This document shows positions 33,788 to 44,519 of a stretch of DNA of 64,000 nt, piece after piece. The notes beneath the pieces are model-generated. The model was not told where the DNA came from. It ran no database searches and saw only the letters and a list, made by a program, of their open reading frames with translations. The DNA is taken from contig CAZJVJ010000006.1 of assembly GCA_964549635.1 (NCBI GenBank), forward strand, positions 36,965 to 100,964, read 5' to 3'. Numbering within the stretch: the first letter of the stretch is position 1; each line of letters begins with the position of its first letter. The position numbers were made by a program, and so were the translations under genes. The DNA comes from VGNY01 sp964549635 (GTDB taxonomy: Bacteria > Chloroflexota > Dehalococcoidia > GIF9 > UBA5629).

Positions 33788-35410
33788 GTGTCAAAAACAT
33801 CAGCCTTAGTTGAGGCCCTGCTCCAGCCCGAAACTTACCCGCACCGTCCCCGGCAGGTAGCGCTGGTGCAGACTCAGATGTCCTTCCTTTTCCTAACCGG
33901 CGAATACGCCTATAAGGTCAAAAAACCGGTGAATTTGGGTTATCTGGACTACACCACGCTTGAAAAAAGGTACCACTTCTGCCAGCAGGAGGTGGAACTG
34001 AACCGCCGCCTTTGCCCCGATGTCTACATCGGGGTGGTGCCCATAACCCTAAGCCGGGGAAGATTCCAGCTCGGCGGTGCCGGTGAGCCGGTGGAATATG
34101 CTGTCAAGATGAGACAGCTACCCCACGAACTGATGATGGACAGGCTTTTGCTTCGGGACTCGGTAACCGAGGATATGGTAAGGCGGCTGGCCGAAAAGCT
34201 GGCAGCATTCCACGCTGAAGCCAGGACGGGGCCAGAAATAAGCGTCTATGGGAAACCGGAAGCTATCATGGTAAACACCGAAGAGAACTTCACCCAGACG
34301 CAAAGGTACATCGGCACCACCATCAGCCGCCACGCCTACGATTTCATCAGGGACTACACCAACAAGTTTCTGGCTAATAACAAAAGTATCTTTGAAAAGC
34401 GGGTGGCTGAGGGTAGGATAAAGGATTGCCACGGGGACCTGCACGCTGCCCATGTTTGCTTCACCGATGGCATCTGCATCTACGACTGCATCGAGTTCAA
34501 CGACCGCTTCCGTTACGGCGATGTTGCCTCAGAGGTCGCCTTTCTGGCTATGGACTTAGACCGCTACGGCAGGGCTGACCTTTCAAGGATATTCGTCAAT
34601 GCCTATGTCCGCCTCAGTCAGGACAAAGAACTCGCACAGTTACTGAACTTCTACAAGTGTTATCGGGCCTACGTTCGGGGCAAGGTAGCCAGCTTCCTGC
34701 TGAATGACCCCTACATCTCAGACAAACAAGCAGCAGTTGCTACAGCACAGGGCTATTTCGAACTTGCGCATCGCTACACGAGAGAAAAGACCTGGCTCCT
34801 CATCATGTCTGGTCTTGTAGGTACCGGCAAGACCACGGTAGCCCAGGCCTTGAGCCGCAGCCTGGGGCTTACCGTCATCTCCTCAGATGTGGTGCGCAAA
34901 GAGCTAGCCGGCATCTTACCGACCGAACGCCGCTTCGAGCAATTCGGCGGTGGCATTTATTCTGAAGAGTTCACGCGAAAGACCTATGGTACGATGTTTT
35001 CTCAGGCCAGAGAGCTCCTGTCCCAGGGACAATCGGTAATACTGGACGCGTCCTTCAAGAAGAAGCAGGACAGGCTGCTGGCCAGAAGACTGGCTGAGGA
35101 GACGGATGCTGATTTTGCCATAATAGAGTGCGTTTTGAACGAAAAAGCTGTGAAGCGCCGTCTGGAACAAAGGCTGAAGGAGGGCACTGTCTCTGACGGT
35201 CGCTGGGAAATCTATGTGCAGCAAAAACAGGACTTCGATAGAATCACCGAATTCCCACCCCGAGAGCATATAATACTTGACACTTCTCAGCCAATAAGTG
35301 ATATTGTAAAGCTGGTCTCAGAAAGGATGTTTCAGCACCCTCAGAATGACCCCCCTGCAGTCAAAGGGAGAGGGAAAGAAATTCTCCACCATGGAGGGAG
35401 AAGGGGCTAG
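33788..35410 (+). CDS. Fusion of aminoglycoside-phosphotransferase-like kinase and P-loop kinase
   Basis: 540 residues, two domains. N-terminal half is an APH-like (COG2187) kinase fold with catalytic DCHGDLHAAHV and the metal-binding YDCIEFNDRFR. C-terminal ~180 residues form a P-loop kinase (COG0645) with Walker A SGLVGTGKTTVA and an arginine-rich lid. The combination is known as a recurrent fusion with unknown substrate. GTG 33788 is chosen because AGGAGGGG lies 8 nt upstream. ahcY starts 4 bp downstream, so the two are probably one transcript. Confidence 0.85.
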   Translation: MSKTSALVEALLQPETYPHRPRQVALVQTQMSFLFLTGEYAYKVKKPVNLGYLDYTTLEKRYHFCQQEVELNRRLCPDVYIGVVPITLSRGRFQLGGAGEPVEYAVKMRQLPHELMMDRLLLRDSVTEDMVRRLAEKLAAFHAEARTGPEISVYGKPEAIMVNTEENFTQTQRYIGTTISRHAYDFIRDYTNKFLANNKSIFEKRVAEGRIKDCHGDLHAAHVCFTDGICIYDCIEFNDRFRYGDVASEVAFLAMDLDRYGRADLSRIFVNAYVRLSQDKELAQLLNFYKCYRAYVRGKVASFLLNDPYISDKQAAVATAQGYFELAHRYTREKTWLLIMSGLVGTGKTTVAQALSRSLGLTVISSDVVRKELAGILPTERRFEQFGGGIYSEEFTRKTYGTMFSQARELLSQGQSVILDASFKKKQDRLLARRLAEETDADFAIIECVLNEKAVKRRLEQRLKEGTVSDGRWEIYVQQKQDFDRITEFPPREHIILDTSQPISDIVKLVSERMFQHPQNDPPAVKGRGKEILHHGGRRG

Positions 35411-35414
35411 ATAA

Positions 35415-36668
<1,254 letters not shown>

Positions 36669-36687
36669 TAAAATAGGGGTCAATTTT

Positions 36688-37944
36688 ATGAGATACATCG
36701 GGCGGGACAGTAAAGAAAGGATTATCGAGCGGTTTGCCCAGCATGTGTCTTCGGGCAAGGCGGAGATTTTCAAGATGTTCGGCCTGGACTTCGTCTTCGG
36801 GCGCCGGGAGGGGGCCTACGTCTGGGATGCCACCAGCGGCAAAAGGCTGATTAACTGCCACTGCAACGGGGGTGTTTTCAATCTAGGACACCGCAACCCA
36901 AAAATCATCGCCGCCTTGACCAGAGCCCTCAAAGAGCTGGACATCGGCAACCACCATTTTATCAGTGAGCAGCGGGCGATACTGGCGGAAAAGCTGGCGG
37001 AGCTGATGCCGGGCGATATCACTTATACAGTTTTCGGCGTCAGCGGCGGCGAGGCCATCGATCTGGCAATCAAACTGGCCAGAGGTTATACCAAAAAACT
37101 TAAGATAATCTCAGCTACAGGCGGCTACCATGGCCATACCGGGCTGGCAATGGCAACAGGAGATGAGCAGTACCGCCAGCCTTTTGGACCCAACCCGCCC
37201 GGCTTCACGCAGGTACCCTTCGGCGACATCGCAGCCTTGAACCAGGTTATAGACGATAATACAGCCGCAGTGATATTTGAGACCATACCGGCCACATCCG
37301 GAATGCCCATACCACCTCCAGACTTCTTCCCGCAGGTAAGGAAGCTGTGCCATGAAAAGGGCGCCCTTATGATCATCGATGAGGTACAGACCGGCCTGGG
37401 ACGCACCGGAAAGCTCTGGGGCATCGAACACTACGATGTAGTGCCCGACATTATCGTCATCGGCAAAGGTCTGTCGGGTGGCATCTACCCTATGAGCGCC
37501 ACATGTTTTAGAAAGGAACTGGAATCTTTCTTCCACCAGCACCCCTTTATCCACATATCAACCTTTGGCGGTGCCGAAGTGGGCTGCCCTGTTGCTATGG
37601 CAGTGCTGGAGGAGTCATCAAAACCTGAATTCCTGCAGCACGTGAGCGAGCTGGCTGAAATCTTCGCCTACGGTTTTGCAGACCTTAAAGCAAAGCATCC
37701 CACCATACTGGTGGGCTTAAGGCAGCTCGGGCTGATGATGGGCATTGAGATGGTAGATGAGCAATGCGGGCCAGTCATGACCAGGACCTGCTACGACAAC
37801 GGAATCCTCTCCATATACGCCAACAACAACAGGCGGGTAAGCCAGCTCCTACCACCGCTAAACATAGAAAAAAAACTGGCCTTTGAGATTCTGGAGCGTC
37901 TGGACGGCGCCCTGGAAGATGCTAAAAAATTTCTGGGGCTGTAA
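36688..37944 (+). CDS. Class III PLP aminotransferase
   Basis: 418-residue fold-type I class III aminotransferase (acetylornithine/4-aminobutyrate group). PLP lysine in VIGKGLSGGIYPMS; aspartate in LMIIDEVQTGLGRTG; ATGGYHGHTG phosphate loop. Substrate not determined; the family handles omega-amino groups. It sits 19 bp after ahcY. Confidence 0.9.
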   Translation: MRYIGRDSKERIIERFAQHVSSGKAEIFKMFGLDFVFGRREGAYVWDATSGKRLINCHCNGGVFNLGHRNPKIIAALTRALKELDIGNHHFISEQRAILAEKLAELMPGDITYTVFGVSGGEAIDLAIKLARGYTKKLKIISATGGYHGHTGLAMATGDEQYRQPFGPNPPGFTQVPFGDIAALNQVIDDNTAAVIFETIPATSGMPIPPPDFFPQVRKLCHEKGALMIIDEVQTGLGRTGKLWGIEHYDVVPDIIVIGKGLSGGIYPMSATCFRKELESFFHQHPFIHISTFGGAEVGCPVAMAVLEESSKPEFLQHVSELAEIFAYGFADLKAKHPTILVGLRQLGLMMGIEMVDEQCGPVMTRTCYDNGILSIYANNNRRVSQLLPPLNIEKKLAFEILERLDGALEDAKKFLGL

Positions 37945-37955
37945 CCTCTCAGAAG

Positions 37956-38921
37956 ATGACGGGCATAGAGATAGACGTAGACCTGTTAAAGGAGTTCGAG
38001 CGGGGGCTCGACCCGTGCCACCCTGAGAAAAGCAAAATTCCCGCCAGAGTGCTGGGGTATGGGGAGATAAGCACTGTCTTTGAAATTGAGGGCCTTCCAC
38101 ACATTGCCTGCAAGCGTATGCCCATATTCAGACACCAGAAGGAATTGGACCATTATCGGACTATCTACCAGGAGTATAACCGCATCCTCAGTGACGAGGT
38201 TGGAATAGATGTACCCCCCTACGGTTTCGCTTCCTTCCCCTGCGAAGGTTATATAGTCTGCTTCGATATCCAAGGACGGCTGCCCCCGGAGTCATTTGGT
38301 CACAGGCTGTTGCACACCCTCGAAGACGATGACATAATAGCCCTGTTTAAACTGGTCCTGAGACAGCTTAAAAAGGTGTGGGACTTCAACAAAAAAGGCA
38401 CTGACATCGAAATCGGCATTGATGGACAGATATCCAACTGGGCAATCAAAAACTTCGACCCAAAGAGCCCGCATGTAGATAAAATTACGCAGCTCTATTA
38501 CATTGACACGAGCACTCCATTCATCAAGAAGAACGGAGTGGAGCAGCTTGACCCTGAACTGTTTTTGCGCAGCGCACCTTCCTTCCTTCTCTGGCTGATA
38601 CGCTGGCTGTTTCTCGAGGATGTCATGACCCGCTATTACAGCTCGCGCCTGGTGGTAATAGACCTTATAGCCAATTTCTACAAGGAACAGCGCCCCGAGC
38701 TTATTCCACAGCTTATCCAGGCTGCCAATGACTTTTTCGCCCAGGAAGCGAAAGACCTGGGGGTAAAGCCAGTTAGCGCTGAGGAGGTGCGTTCATATTA
38801 CAAAAAGGACGCTTTAATCTGGAGTCTTTTCCTGGCCCTGAGACGGCTAGATAGGTTCATCCACACGCGGATTCTAGGCAGGCCTTACATCTACATACTG
38901 CCTGGAAAAATTAGGAGATGA
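37956..38921 (+). CDS. Kinase-like-fold protein of unknown function (DUF6206-like)
   Basis: 321 residues. The N-terminal half has a protein-kinase-like glycine loop and lysine (ARVLGYGEISTVFEI, ACKRMP), and the centre a catalytic-loop-like IGIDGQISNWAI with a DFG-like YYIDTSTP. The C-terminal third is helical and hydrophobic (SFLLWLIRWLFLEDV). I recall DUF6206 for this pattern, but that name is tentative. 11 bp after the aminotransferase. Confidence 0.65.
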   Translation: MTGIEIDVDLLKEFERGLDPCHPEKSKIPARVLGYGEISTVFEIEGLPHIACKRMPIFRHQKELDHYRTIYQEYNRILSDEVGIDVPPYGFASFPCEGYIVCFDIQGRLPPESFGHRLLHTLEDDDIIALFKLVLRQLKKVWDFNKKGTDIEIGIDGQISNWAIKNFDPKSPHVDKITQLYYIDTSTPFIKKNGVEQLDPELFLRSAPSFLLWLIRWLFLEDVMTRYYSSRLVVIDLIANFYKEQRPELIPQLIQAANDFFAQEAKDLGVKPVSAEEVRSYYKKDALIWSLFLALRRLDRFIHTRILGRPYIYILPGKIRR

Positions 38922-38950
38922 AGGTTGTGCATCTCGACCTATTGGCATCG

Positions 38951-38970
38951 CCCGGTACTGTTGTGCCGGG
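38951..38970 (+). terminator. Hairpin terminator candidate
   Basis: CCCGGTAC-TGTT-GTGCCGGG folds into an 8-bp stem (one G-T pair) with a 4-nt loop, 29 bp after the stop of the preceding gene and before a good promoter for metK. The following CTTTAACCTTTAC is only weakly T-rich, so termination strength is uncertain. Confidence 0.55.
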
Positions 38971-38996
38971 CTTTAACCTTTACTAAGTAGACAGTA

Positions 38997-39025
38997 TTGA
39001 TTCTGAAACGGTCAGACAATATAAT
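38997..39025 (+). promoter_or_regulatory. Sigma-70-type promoter for metK
   Basis: TTGATT (38997-39002) and a perfect TATAAT (39020-39025) separated by 17 bp, 26 bp before the metK ATG. The short leader leaves no room for a SAM riboswitch. Confidence 0.7.
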
Positions 39026-39051
39026 AAAAAACCCTTCAGAAGGAGAAAGAA

Positions 39052-40269
39052 ATGGCAACTAGCTTCGAAAATGACCCTTCCTACTTCTTTGCCTCTGAGT
39101 CCGTAACCGAGGGACATCCCGATAAGCTGTGCGATCAGATATCAGATGCCGTCCTCGATGCCATCCTGGCTGATGACCCGTATGCCAGGGTAGCCTGTGA
39201 GGTTGCCGTTACTATAGGACTGGTGATCGTCCTGGGTGAAATTACCACAAAGTGCTATGTTGAAATACCCGAAATTGTCCGTCAGGTGGTTAAGGACGCC
39301 GGTTACACCAGACCCGAATACGGATTCGATTATGAGGCCTGCGGGACTTTGGTATCCATAAAACAGCAGTCGCCGGACATCGCCGCTGGAGTCAATGAGG
39401 CACTGGAAATCAGGGAGAAGGCTGCAGAGATAGACGAACTGGACAAAACCGGTGCCGGTGACCAAGGTATGATGTTCGGCTTCGCCTGTACCGAGACACC
39501 CGAGCTTATGCCATTACCCATCACACTGGCACACAAACTGTGTCGACGCCTAGCCCAGGTGAGGAAGGAAAGGATTCTGACCTATCTCCGGCCAGATGGT
39601 AAATCACAGGTGACAGTGGAGTACGACCACGGCAAACCCAAAAGAATAGACTCTGTGGTCATCGGCGCTCAGCATGACCCTGATGTCAGTCCGGATACCA
39701 TCCGGCGGGACATAATAGAGCAGGTTATAAAGGCCGTTATTCCAGGTGATTTGCTGGACGACAGGACTAGATATTATGTCAACAGCGCCGGCCGTTTTGT
39801 TATCGGCGGGCCAGTTTCAGATACCGGTTTCACCGGCCGCAAGATACTGGTTGACACTTATGGTGGCGCCTGCCGTCACGGTGGCGGTTGCTTTTCTGGT
39901 AAAGACCCGACGAAGGTCGACCGTTCAGCCAGCTACATGGCCCGATATGCCGCTAAAAATGTGGTCGCTGCTGGCCTGGCTGACCGCATAGAAGTCCAAG
40001 TGGCCTACACCATCGGCGTCGCCCACCCATTATCTATCTCCTGCGAGACATTTGGCACGGGCACAGTGCCAGACAAAACTATCCTAGACCTGATCAAAAA
40101 GCATTTTGATTTCCGCCCTGAGGCTATTATCCGGCACTTCAACTTGCGCCGCCCCATTTACCGACAAACCGCCACCTACGGCCACTTCGGCAGAGACGAC
40201 CTTGATTTGCCCTGGGAAAAGACAGACAAGGCCCCAATCCTCAGGGCTGAGGCACTTGGTAAAATGTAA
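39052..40269 (+). CDS. metK: S-adenosylmethionine synthetase
   Basis: 405 residues, standard bacterial-type MetK. ATP-binding FASESVTEGHPDKLCDQ, GAGDQGMMFG, and GRKILVDTYGGACRHGGGCFSGKDPTKVDRS are all present. Makes SAM from methionine and ATP. AAGGAGAAAG SD. Completes the local SAM set with ahcY and the MetE-like gene. Confidence 0.97.
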   Translation: MATSFENDPSYFFASESVTEGHPDKLCDQISDAVLDAILADDPYARVACEVAVTIGLVIVLGEITTKCYVEIPEIVRQVVKDAGYTRPEYGFDYEACGTLVSIKQQSPDIAAGVNEALEIREKAAEIDELDKTGAGDQGMMFGFACTETPELMPLPITLAHKLCRRLAQVRKERILTYLRPDGKSQVTVEYDHGKPKRIDSVVIGAQHDPDVSPDTIRRDIIEQVIKAVIPGDLLDDRTRYYVNSAGRFVIGGPVSDTGFTGRKILVDTYGGACRHGGGCFSGKDPTKVDRSASYMARYAAKNVVAAGLADRIEVQVAYTIGVAHPLSISCETFGTGTVPDKTILDLIKKHFDFRPEAIIRHFNLRRPIYRQTATYGHFGRDDLDLPWEKTDKAPILRAEALGKM

Positions 40270-40291
40270 AGTGGCGGGGATAATCTTGGAT

Positions 40292-41710
40292 ATGAGAATC
40301 AAATTCGGAACTGATGGCTGGCGGGGTGTAATCGCCGAGGACTTTACCTTCCCAAATGTCCGTGCCTGCGCCCAGGGAGTGGCCAACTATCTAAAGCAGG
40401 CCGGAATGGCAGAAAAGGGCATTGTTATTGGCTATGATACCCGCTTCGCCTCTGAGGACTTCGCCGCTGCCGCCGCTGAAATCATCGCCGGAAACGGCAT
40501 CAAGGTACTCCTCTGTTCGAAAGCAGCGCCAACACCGGTAATAAGCTATTCCGTCACCGCCAGCAACTCGGCCGGCGGCATAATCATCACCGCCAGCCAT
40601 AATCCAGCACGCTGGAATGGCTTCAAATACAAGAACGCTATGGGCATGAGTGCGCCCACAAATATCGCCGCCGAGATAGAGAGGCTGGCAAACGAGGTTC
40701 TATCCACAGGCAAAATCAAACGCCTGCCACTGGCTGAAGGACTGGCCAAGGGCCTAATAGCCTACTTAGACCCAGACCCCGCCTATTTCCAGCAGCTGGA
40801 AAGACTCATACACTACAAGAGCCTCTCGCAGAACAGGTTGAAAATAATCGTTGACTCTATGTATGGCGCCGGCAGCGGCTACTTCAAGTCAATCCTGCAG
40901 GGCGGGAAGATGGAGGTCATCGAGCTCAACGGCGAGCGTAACCCTTCATTTCCCGGTATCAACCCCGAGCCCATAGCCAGAAACCTGACTAAACTGTGCC
41001 AAACGGTCAGGCAAGAGAAGGCAGATGTGGGACTGGCTACTGACGGCGATGCTGACCGCATCGGCATCGTTGACGAAAACGGCAATTTTCTAAACCAGCT
41101 TCAGGTCTTCGCCCTGCTCGTCCTCTACTTTCTGGAAGTTTGCAGGGAGCGAGGCGCCATAGTCAAGACCCTGAGTGATACCGTAATGGTTGACAAGTTG
41201 GCAAAGCTGTTCGATGTGCCCGTCTATGACACGCCGGTAGGCTTCAAATACGTGGCGCCACTGATTATTGAGAAAAACGCTATAGTTGGAGGTGAGGAGA
41301 GCGGCGGCTACGGCTTTCGCGGGCATGTGCCTGAACGTGACAGCATAGTTGCCGGCCTGTACTTCCTGGACTTTATGATAAAGACAGGCAAGACACCATC
41401 CCAGCTTCTGGAATATCTCTTTAGCAAGGTCGGGCCGCACTATTATGACCGCCTCGATATACACATTTTTCCAGACCAGCGTGAGAAAGTCGTACAGAGG
41501 CTAGCTCAAAGCCCCGTAGAATCTATTGCTGGAATGAAAGTAGCCAGACTGGACACCACAGACGGTTATAAATACTTTCTGACGGATGGTTCCTGGCTGC
41601 TTATCCGCCTGTCCGGCACTGAACCACTCGTCCGCATATATGCTGAGAGCCACAGCCCGGAACAGGTACAAAAGTTACTGGCAAGCGGCAAGAGATTGCT
41701 AGGTGTCTAG
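40292..41710 (+). CDS. Phosphoglucomutase/phosphomannomutase family enzyme
   Basis: 472 residues, alpha-D-phosphohexomutase superfamily. N-terminal FGTDGWRGVI, catalytic phosphoserine in ITASHNPARWNG, metal loop DGDADRIGI, sugar loop GGEESGGYG and phosphate-binding RLSGTEPLVRIYAE. Whether glucose, mannose or glucosamine phosphate is the substrate is not clear. ATG 40292 begins the conserved MRIKFGTDGW; nothing upstream looks coding. 3 bp before the next gene. Confidence 0.93.
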   Translation: MRIKFGTDGWRGVIAEDFTFPNVRACAQGVANYLKQAGMAEKGIVIGYDTRFASEDFAAAAAEIIAGNGIKVLLCSKAAPTPVISYSVTASNSAGGIIITASHNPARWNGFKYKNAMGMSAPTNIAAEIERLANEVLSTGKIKRLPLAEGLAKGLIAYLDPDPAYFQQLERLIHYKSLSQNRLKIIVDSMYGAGSGYFKSILQGGKMEVIELNGERNPSFPGINPEPIARNLTKLCQTVRQEKADVGLATDGDADRIGIVDENGNFLNQLQVFALLVLYFLEVCRERGAIVKTLSDTVMVDKLAKLFDVPVYDTPVGFKYVAPLIIEKNAIVGGEESGGYGFRGHVPERDSIVAGLYFLDFMIKTGKTPSQLLEYLFSKVGPHYYDRLDIHIFPDQREKVVQRLAQSPVESIAGMKVARLDTTDGYKYFLTDGSWLLIRLSGTEPLVRIYAESHSPEQVQKLLASGKRLLGV

Positions 41711-41713
41711 GCT

Positions 41714-42787
41714 ATGGCTGATTTAGATGACCCGGCAGTATATAAACAGCTAGACCCGGCAAATATGCTGGAACAGCTTCACCGCTTCCCCCAGCAATGC
41801 CGTTCCGCCTGGCACAAGGCTAACGGGTTCAAACTGCCTCCAGATTACACCAAGATAGACAAGGTGGTCATTTTGGGAATGGGCGGCTCGGCCATAGCTG
41901 GGGACCTGTTCCGGAGCCTGGTTTCAGGAATAGGCAAGCCTATTATTTTTGTCCACCGTGATTATGATTTACCGGCCTATGTTGACCACCGCACGCTGGT
42001 CATAGCATCGAGCTATTCAGGGAACACCGAAGAAACGCTTTCCGCCTTCTCACAGGCGCTGAAAGTAAAATGCAAAAAGTTGGCTATGACCACTGGCGGC
42101 AAATTGGAGGCACTGGCCAAAGAGGCAATGGCTCCCGTATTCCATATAGACATCGTAGCACCGCCCCGGGCGGCACTGGGCTACTGCTTTATGCCACTGC
42201 TGGCTTTTCTGCAAAAACTAAACCTCATACAGGACATGACGGCTGAGGTTGAAATGATGATTCAACGTCTCGAAGCCCTGAGGGAGGAACTAAAGGAGAC
42301 CGCCCCGGCCAGCTCGAACCGGGCAAAGCAACTGGCTACCAGACTCGGTAGCAAGATAGCCGTTATTTACGGTGCCGGAATATTAGCCGCTGTTGCCCGC
42401 CGCTGGAAGACACAGTTCAACGAAAACAGCAAAGCTTGGGCATTCTATGAAGTATTCCCCGAGCTTAACCATAATGCCGTCGTCGGCTACCAGTTCCCCA
42501 AAGAGCTGGCCTCAAGGCTGTATGTATTGCTGCTCCGCTGTCCTTCCCTCCACCCCCGCACTTTAACCCGTTACCAGCTGACCAGCGAACTGCTCAAGCA
42601 AAACGGTATCGGCTATGAGGTTGTAGACAGCCAGGGCAAAAACCAGCTGGATTACATGATGGGACTGGTTTACTTTGGCGACTGGGTCAGCTACTACCTG
42701 GCAATTCTCAATGGGATTGACCCCACACCGGTTACGGCAATTGACTATCTAAAGGAGCGCCTCAGCGAGTCAAGCAACAAAACGTAA
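41714..42787 (+). CDS. Bifunctional phosphoglucose/phosphomannose isomerase
   Basis: 357 residues of the archaeal/actinobacterial PGI-PMI family: two SIS domains with ILGMGGSAIAGDL, IASSYSGNTEETLS and the ELNHNAVVGY motif near the catalytic glutamate. Interconverts glucose-6-P, fructose-6-P and mannose-6-P. With the adjoining mutase it links fructose-6-P to mannose-1-P for glycan or nucleotide-sugar synthesis. Confidence 0.92.
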   Translation: MADLDDPAVYKQLDPANMLEQLHRFPQQCRSAWHKANGFKLPPDYTKIDKVVILGMGGSAIAGDLFRSLVSGIGKPIIFVHRDYDLPAYVDHRTLVIASSYSGNTEETLSAFSQALKVKCKKLAMTTGGKLEALAKEAMAPVFHIDIVAPPRAALGYCFMPLLAFLQKLNLIQDMTAEVEMMIQRLEALREELKETAPASSNRAKQLATRLGSKIAVIYGAGILAAVARRWKTQFNENSKAWAFYEVFPELNHNAVVGYQFPKELASRLYVLLLRCPSLHPRTLTRYQLTSELLKQNGIGYEVVDSQGKNQLDYMMGLVYFGDWVSYYLAILNGIDPTPVTAIDYLKERLSESSNKT

Positions 42788-42914
42788 CGCTGACCCTTTG
42801 AATCCCTATGGTCAAAGCATTTCAACTTACGGTTAAAGAACGTAAGACTGCACAGCACGGTGGCTCGTCTGCTATACTTATTGCTCGAATACGGTTTATC
42901 ACCGAAGGCGGCAA

Positions 42915-43565
42915 ATGGACTTGACGGTAATCGAAGCCCATACCATTGGAGATGCCTGGTTCCAGTGTCTGCAAAAGGCACTGATGGAGGGCAGAACGTA
43001 CCGTATACAGCAGGGTAGCTTTGAGGGGACTCACAGAAAAGAGATACCACTGGTCGCCATCATAATCCGCACTCCAGGCGTCAGGCCGTTAAGACCCGAT
43101 GTTCCAATGGGAGTGCCAGCACCCACCACCGATGAGAACATTGAAGACTACCTTTCATACCTTATGACTTCGCTAAAGCAGGAGAACGAAGAATACACCT
43201 ACGGAGAAGATTTGGCTGACCAAATTGACGAGGTTATTAGACGTTATAAGCGAGGGTTTGATACCAACCAGCTTTGTATGACAATTGGCAATCGGGAGAG
43301 CATATACTTGAAAGACCCGCCATGTCTCAGGGTGGTGGATACCCGAATTCAGGAAGGTCGTTTACACTTTATTGTCTATTTCAGGAGCTGGGACCTGTGG
43401 GGCGGCTTCCCCACAAACCTTGGTGGCTTGCAACTGCTAAAAGAGCATATGGCGAAGGAGATCGGCGTCAAAGACGGCAGCCTGATAGCTTTCAGCAAAG
43501 GGCTCCACTTATACGAACACTGCTGGGACTTAGCCAGGATGGTGCTCCGTCTGCCCACACAGTGA
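42915..43565 (+). CDS. thyA: Thymidylate synthase, archaeal ThyA-like
   Basis: 216 residues, as short as archaeal ThyA proteins. The catalytic cysteine is C137 in DPPCLRVVD; FRSWDLWGGFPTNLGG corresponds to the phosphate and dUMP-binding segment and KGLHLYEHCWDL to the substrate histidine region. Would methylate dUMP (or, in relatives, hydroxymethylate dCMP) using methylene-folate or a pterin cofactor. GAAGGCGG upstream of the ATG. Not the flavin-dependent ThyX. Confidence 0.85.
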   Translation: MDLTVIEAHTIGDAWFQCLQKALMEGRTYRIQQGSFEGTHRKEIPLVAIIIRTPGVRPLRPDVPMGVPAPTTDENIEDYLSYLMTSLKQENEEYTYGEDLADQIDEVIRRYKRGFDTNQLCMTIGNRESIYLKDPPCLRVVDTRIQEGRLHFIVYFRSWDLWGGFPTNLGGLQLLKEHMAKEIGVKDGSLIAFSKGLHLYEHCWDLARMVLRLPTQ

Positions 43566-43685
43566 CCAAATTGACGCAGGCCAATGGCTTTCAAATTCCC
43601 GAACATTTTATCCAAACCTGTAATTTTATAATACAAACGGGGCAGGATATTATAGTAAATAAAACATAACAAAGGGGGTTGCGTT

Positions 43686-44402
43686 ATGCCTGAAGAATTC
43701 AAACCGGGCTGTCAGAGGCCACCAATTAAGAAACCGAGTCTTGAAGTCACTTCGACCGCTGCAGAAATTGTAAAAGAGGAGAGAAAATCAATGGTAAAGG
43801 TAGGGAAACCGGCACCTGAGTTTACAGCATCGGCCTTCTACAAAGGCAAGTTTATGAATATCAGTCTTTCCGAATACAAAGGGAAATGGGTTCTGCTTTG
43901 TTTTTATCCGGGCGATTTTACCTTTGTCTGAGCAACCGAGATTTCAGCAGTTGCTGAAAAACACGCAGAACTGCAGCGCCTTGGCGTAGAGGTACTATCC
44001 TGTAGTGTTGATAGTATCTACGTGCATAAGATGTGGAATGACTATGAGCTTTCCAAAATGATTAACAAGGACATCCCCTTTCCCATGTTGTCCGATCAGG
44101 ATGGTAGTATTGGAAAAATGTATGGCATATACGATGAGGATAGTGGCGTCGAAACAAGAGGCAGATTTATCATTGACCCAGATGGCAATATACAGGGGTT
44201 CGAAGTTTTAACACCACCCGTCGGCCGTAATGTAAGCGAAACTATAAGGCAAATCCAAGCATTTCAACTGGTGAGGAACTCCAACGGTACGGAGGCCACT
44301 CCCTCCGGCTGGAAACCCGGAAAACCGACTCTAAAACCTTCACCGGAGCTGGTGGGCAATGTATGGAAAGTATGGAAGGTAAGCCAGGCTTTTGACGATT
44401 AG
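43686..44402 (+). CDS. Peroxiredoxin with TGA-encoded (selenocysteine) peroxidatic residue
   Basis: Reads as one 238-residue AhpC/TSA peroxiredoxin if TGA 43929-43931 (codon 82) is selenocysteine: YPGDFTFV-U-ATEISAVA, where the family has VCATE or VCPTE. The same frame continues through LGVEVLSCSVDS, FPMLSDQDGSIGKMYG and RGRFIIDPDGN to TAG 44400. A SECIS-like hairpin lies 18 nt after the TGA. The usual resolving cysteine (CPAGW in relatives) is replaced (ATPSGWKPGKP), so Sec must be recycled by another thiol. An N-terminal extension of about 35 residues with GCQRP precedes the core; strong GGGGG SD supports ATG 43686, though GTG-free ATG 43791 also has an SD. A conventional reading would split it into two fragments. 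Confidence 0.88.
43942..43959 (+). promoter_or_regulatory. Putative bacterial SECIS hairpin (peroxiredoxin)
   Basis: Perfect 7-bp stem with tetraloop, TTTCAGC-AGTT-GCTGAAA, inside the coding frame. The loop starts 18 nt after the TGA and has G as its second base followed by U, like the E. coli fdhF loop. Structure seen directly; function inferred. Confidence 0.7.
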
Positions 44403-44519
44403 ATATTTTCCCTAAGTATAGTTCTCAAGTAAAAAGTGCCCCTGCAGGCTTCAGCAGGTGAACTGGAGCAGAAACTGCCTGGCCAATTGGAATGGGGATA
44501 GCTGGCGCCAGCGGCCCAC

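Noticed and set aside
38922..39051. SAM riboswitch upstream of metK
   Set aside because: Only a simple 8-bp hairpin is present before the promoter; the leader after the -10 is too short for a riboswitch.
43931..43955. AGCAAC/GTTGCT hairpin directly at the peroxiredoxin TGA as the SECIS
   Set aside because: Its stem includes the TGA itself and has a 13-nt loop; the alternative 7-bp hairpin at 43942-43959 fits known SECIS spacing better.
44501..44512. Perfect palindrome GCTGGCGCCAGC as a terminator
   Set aside because: No loop and no T-run; short GC palindromes are expected by chance.
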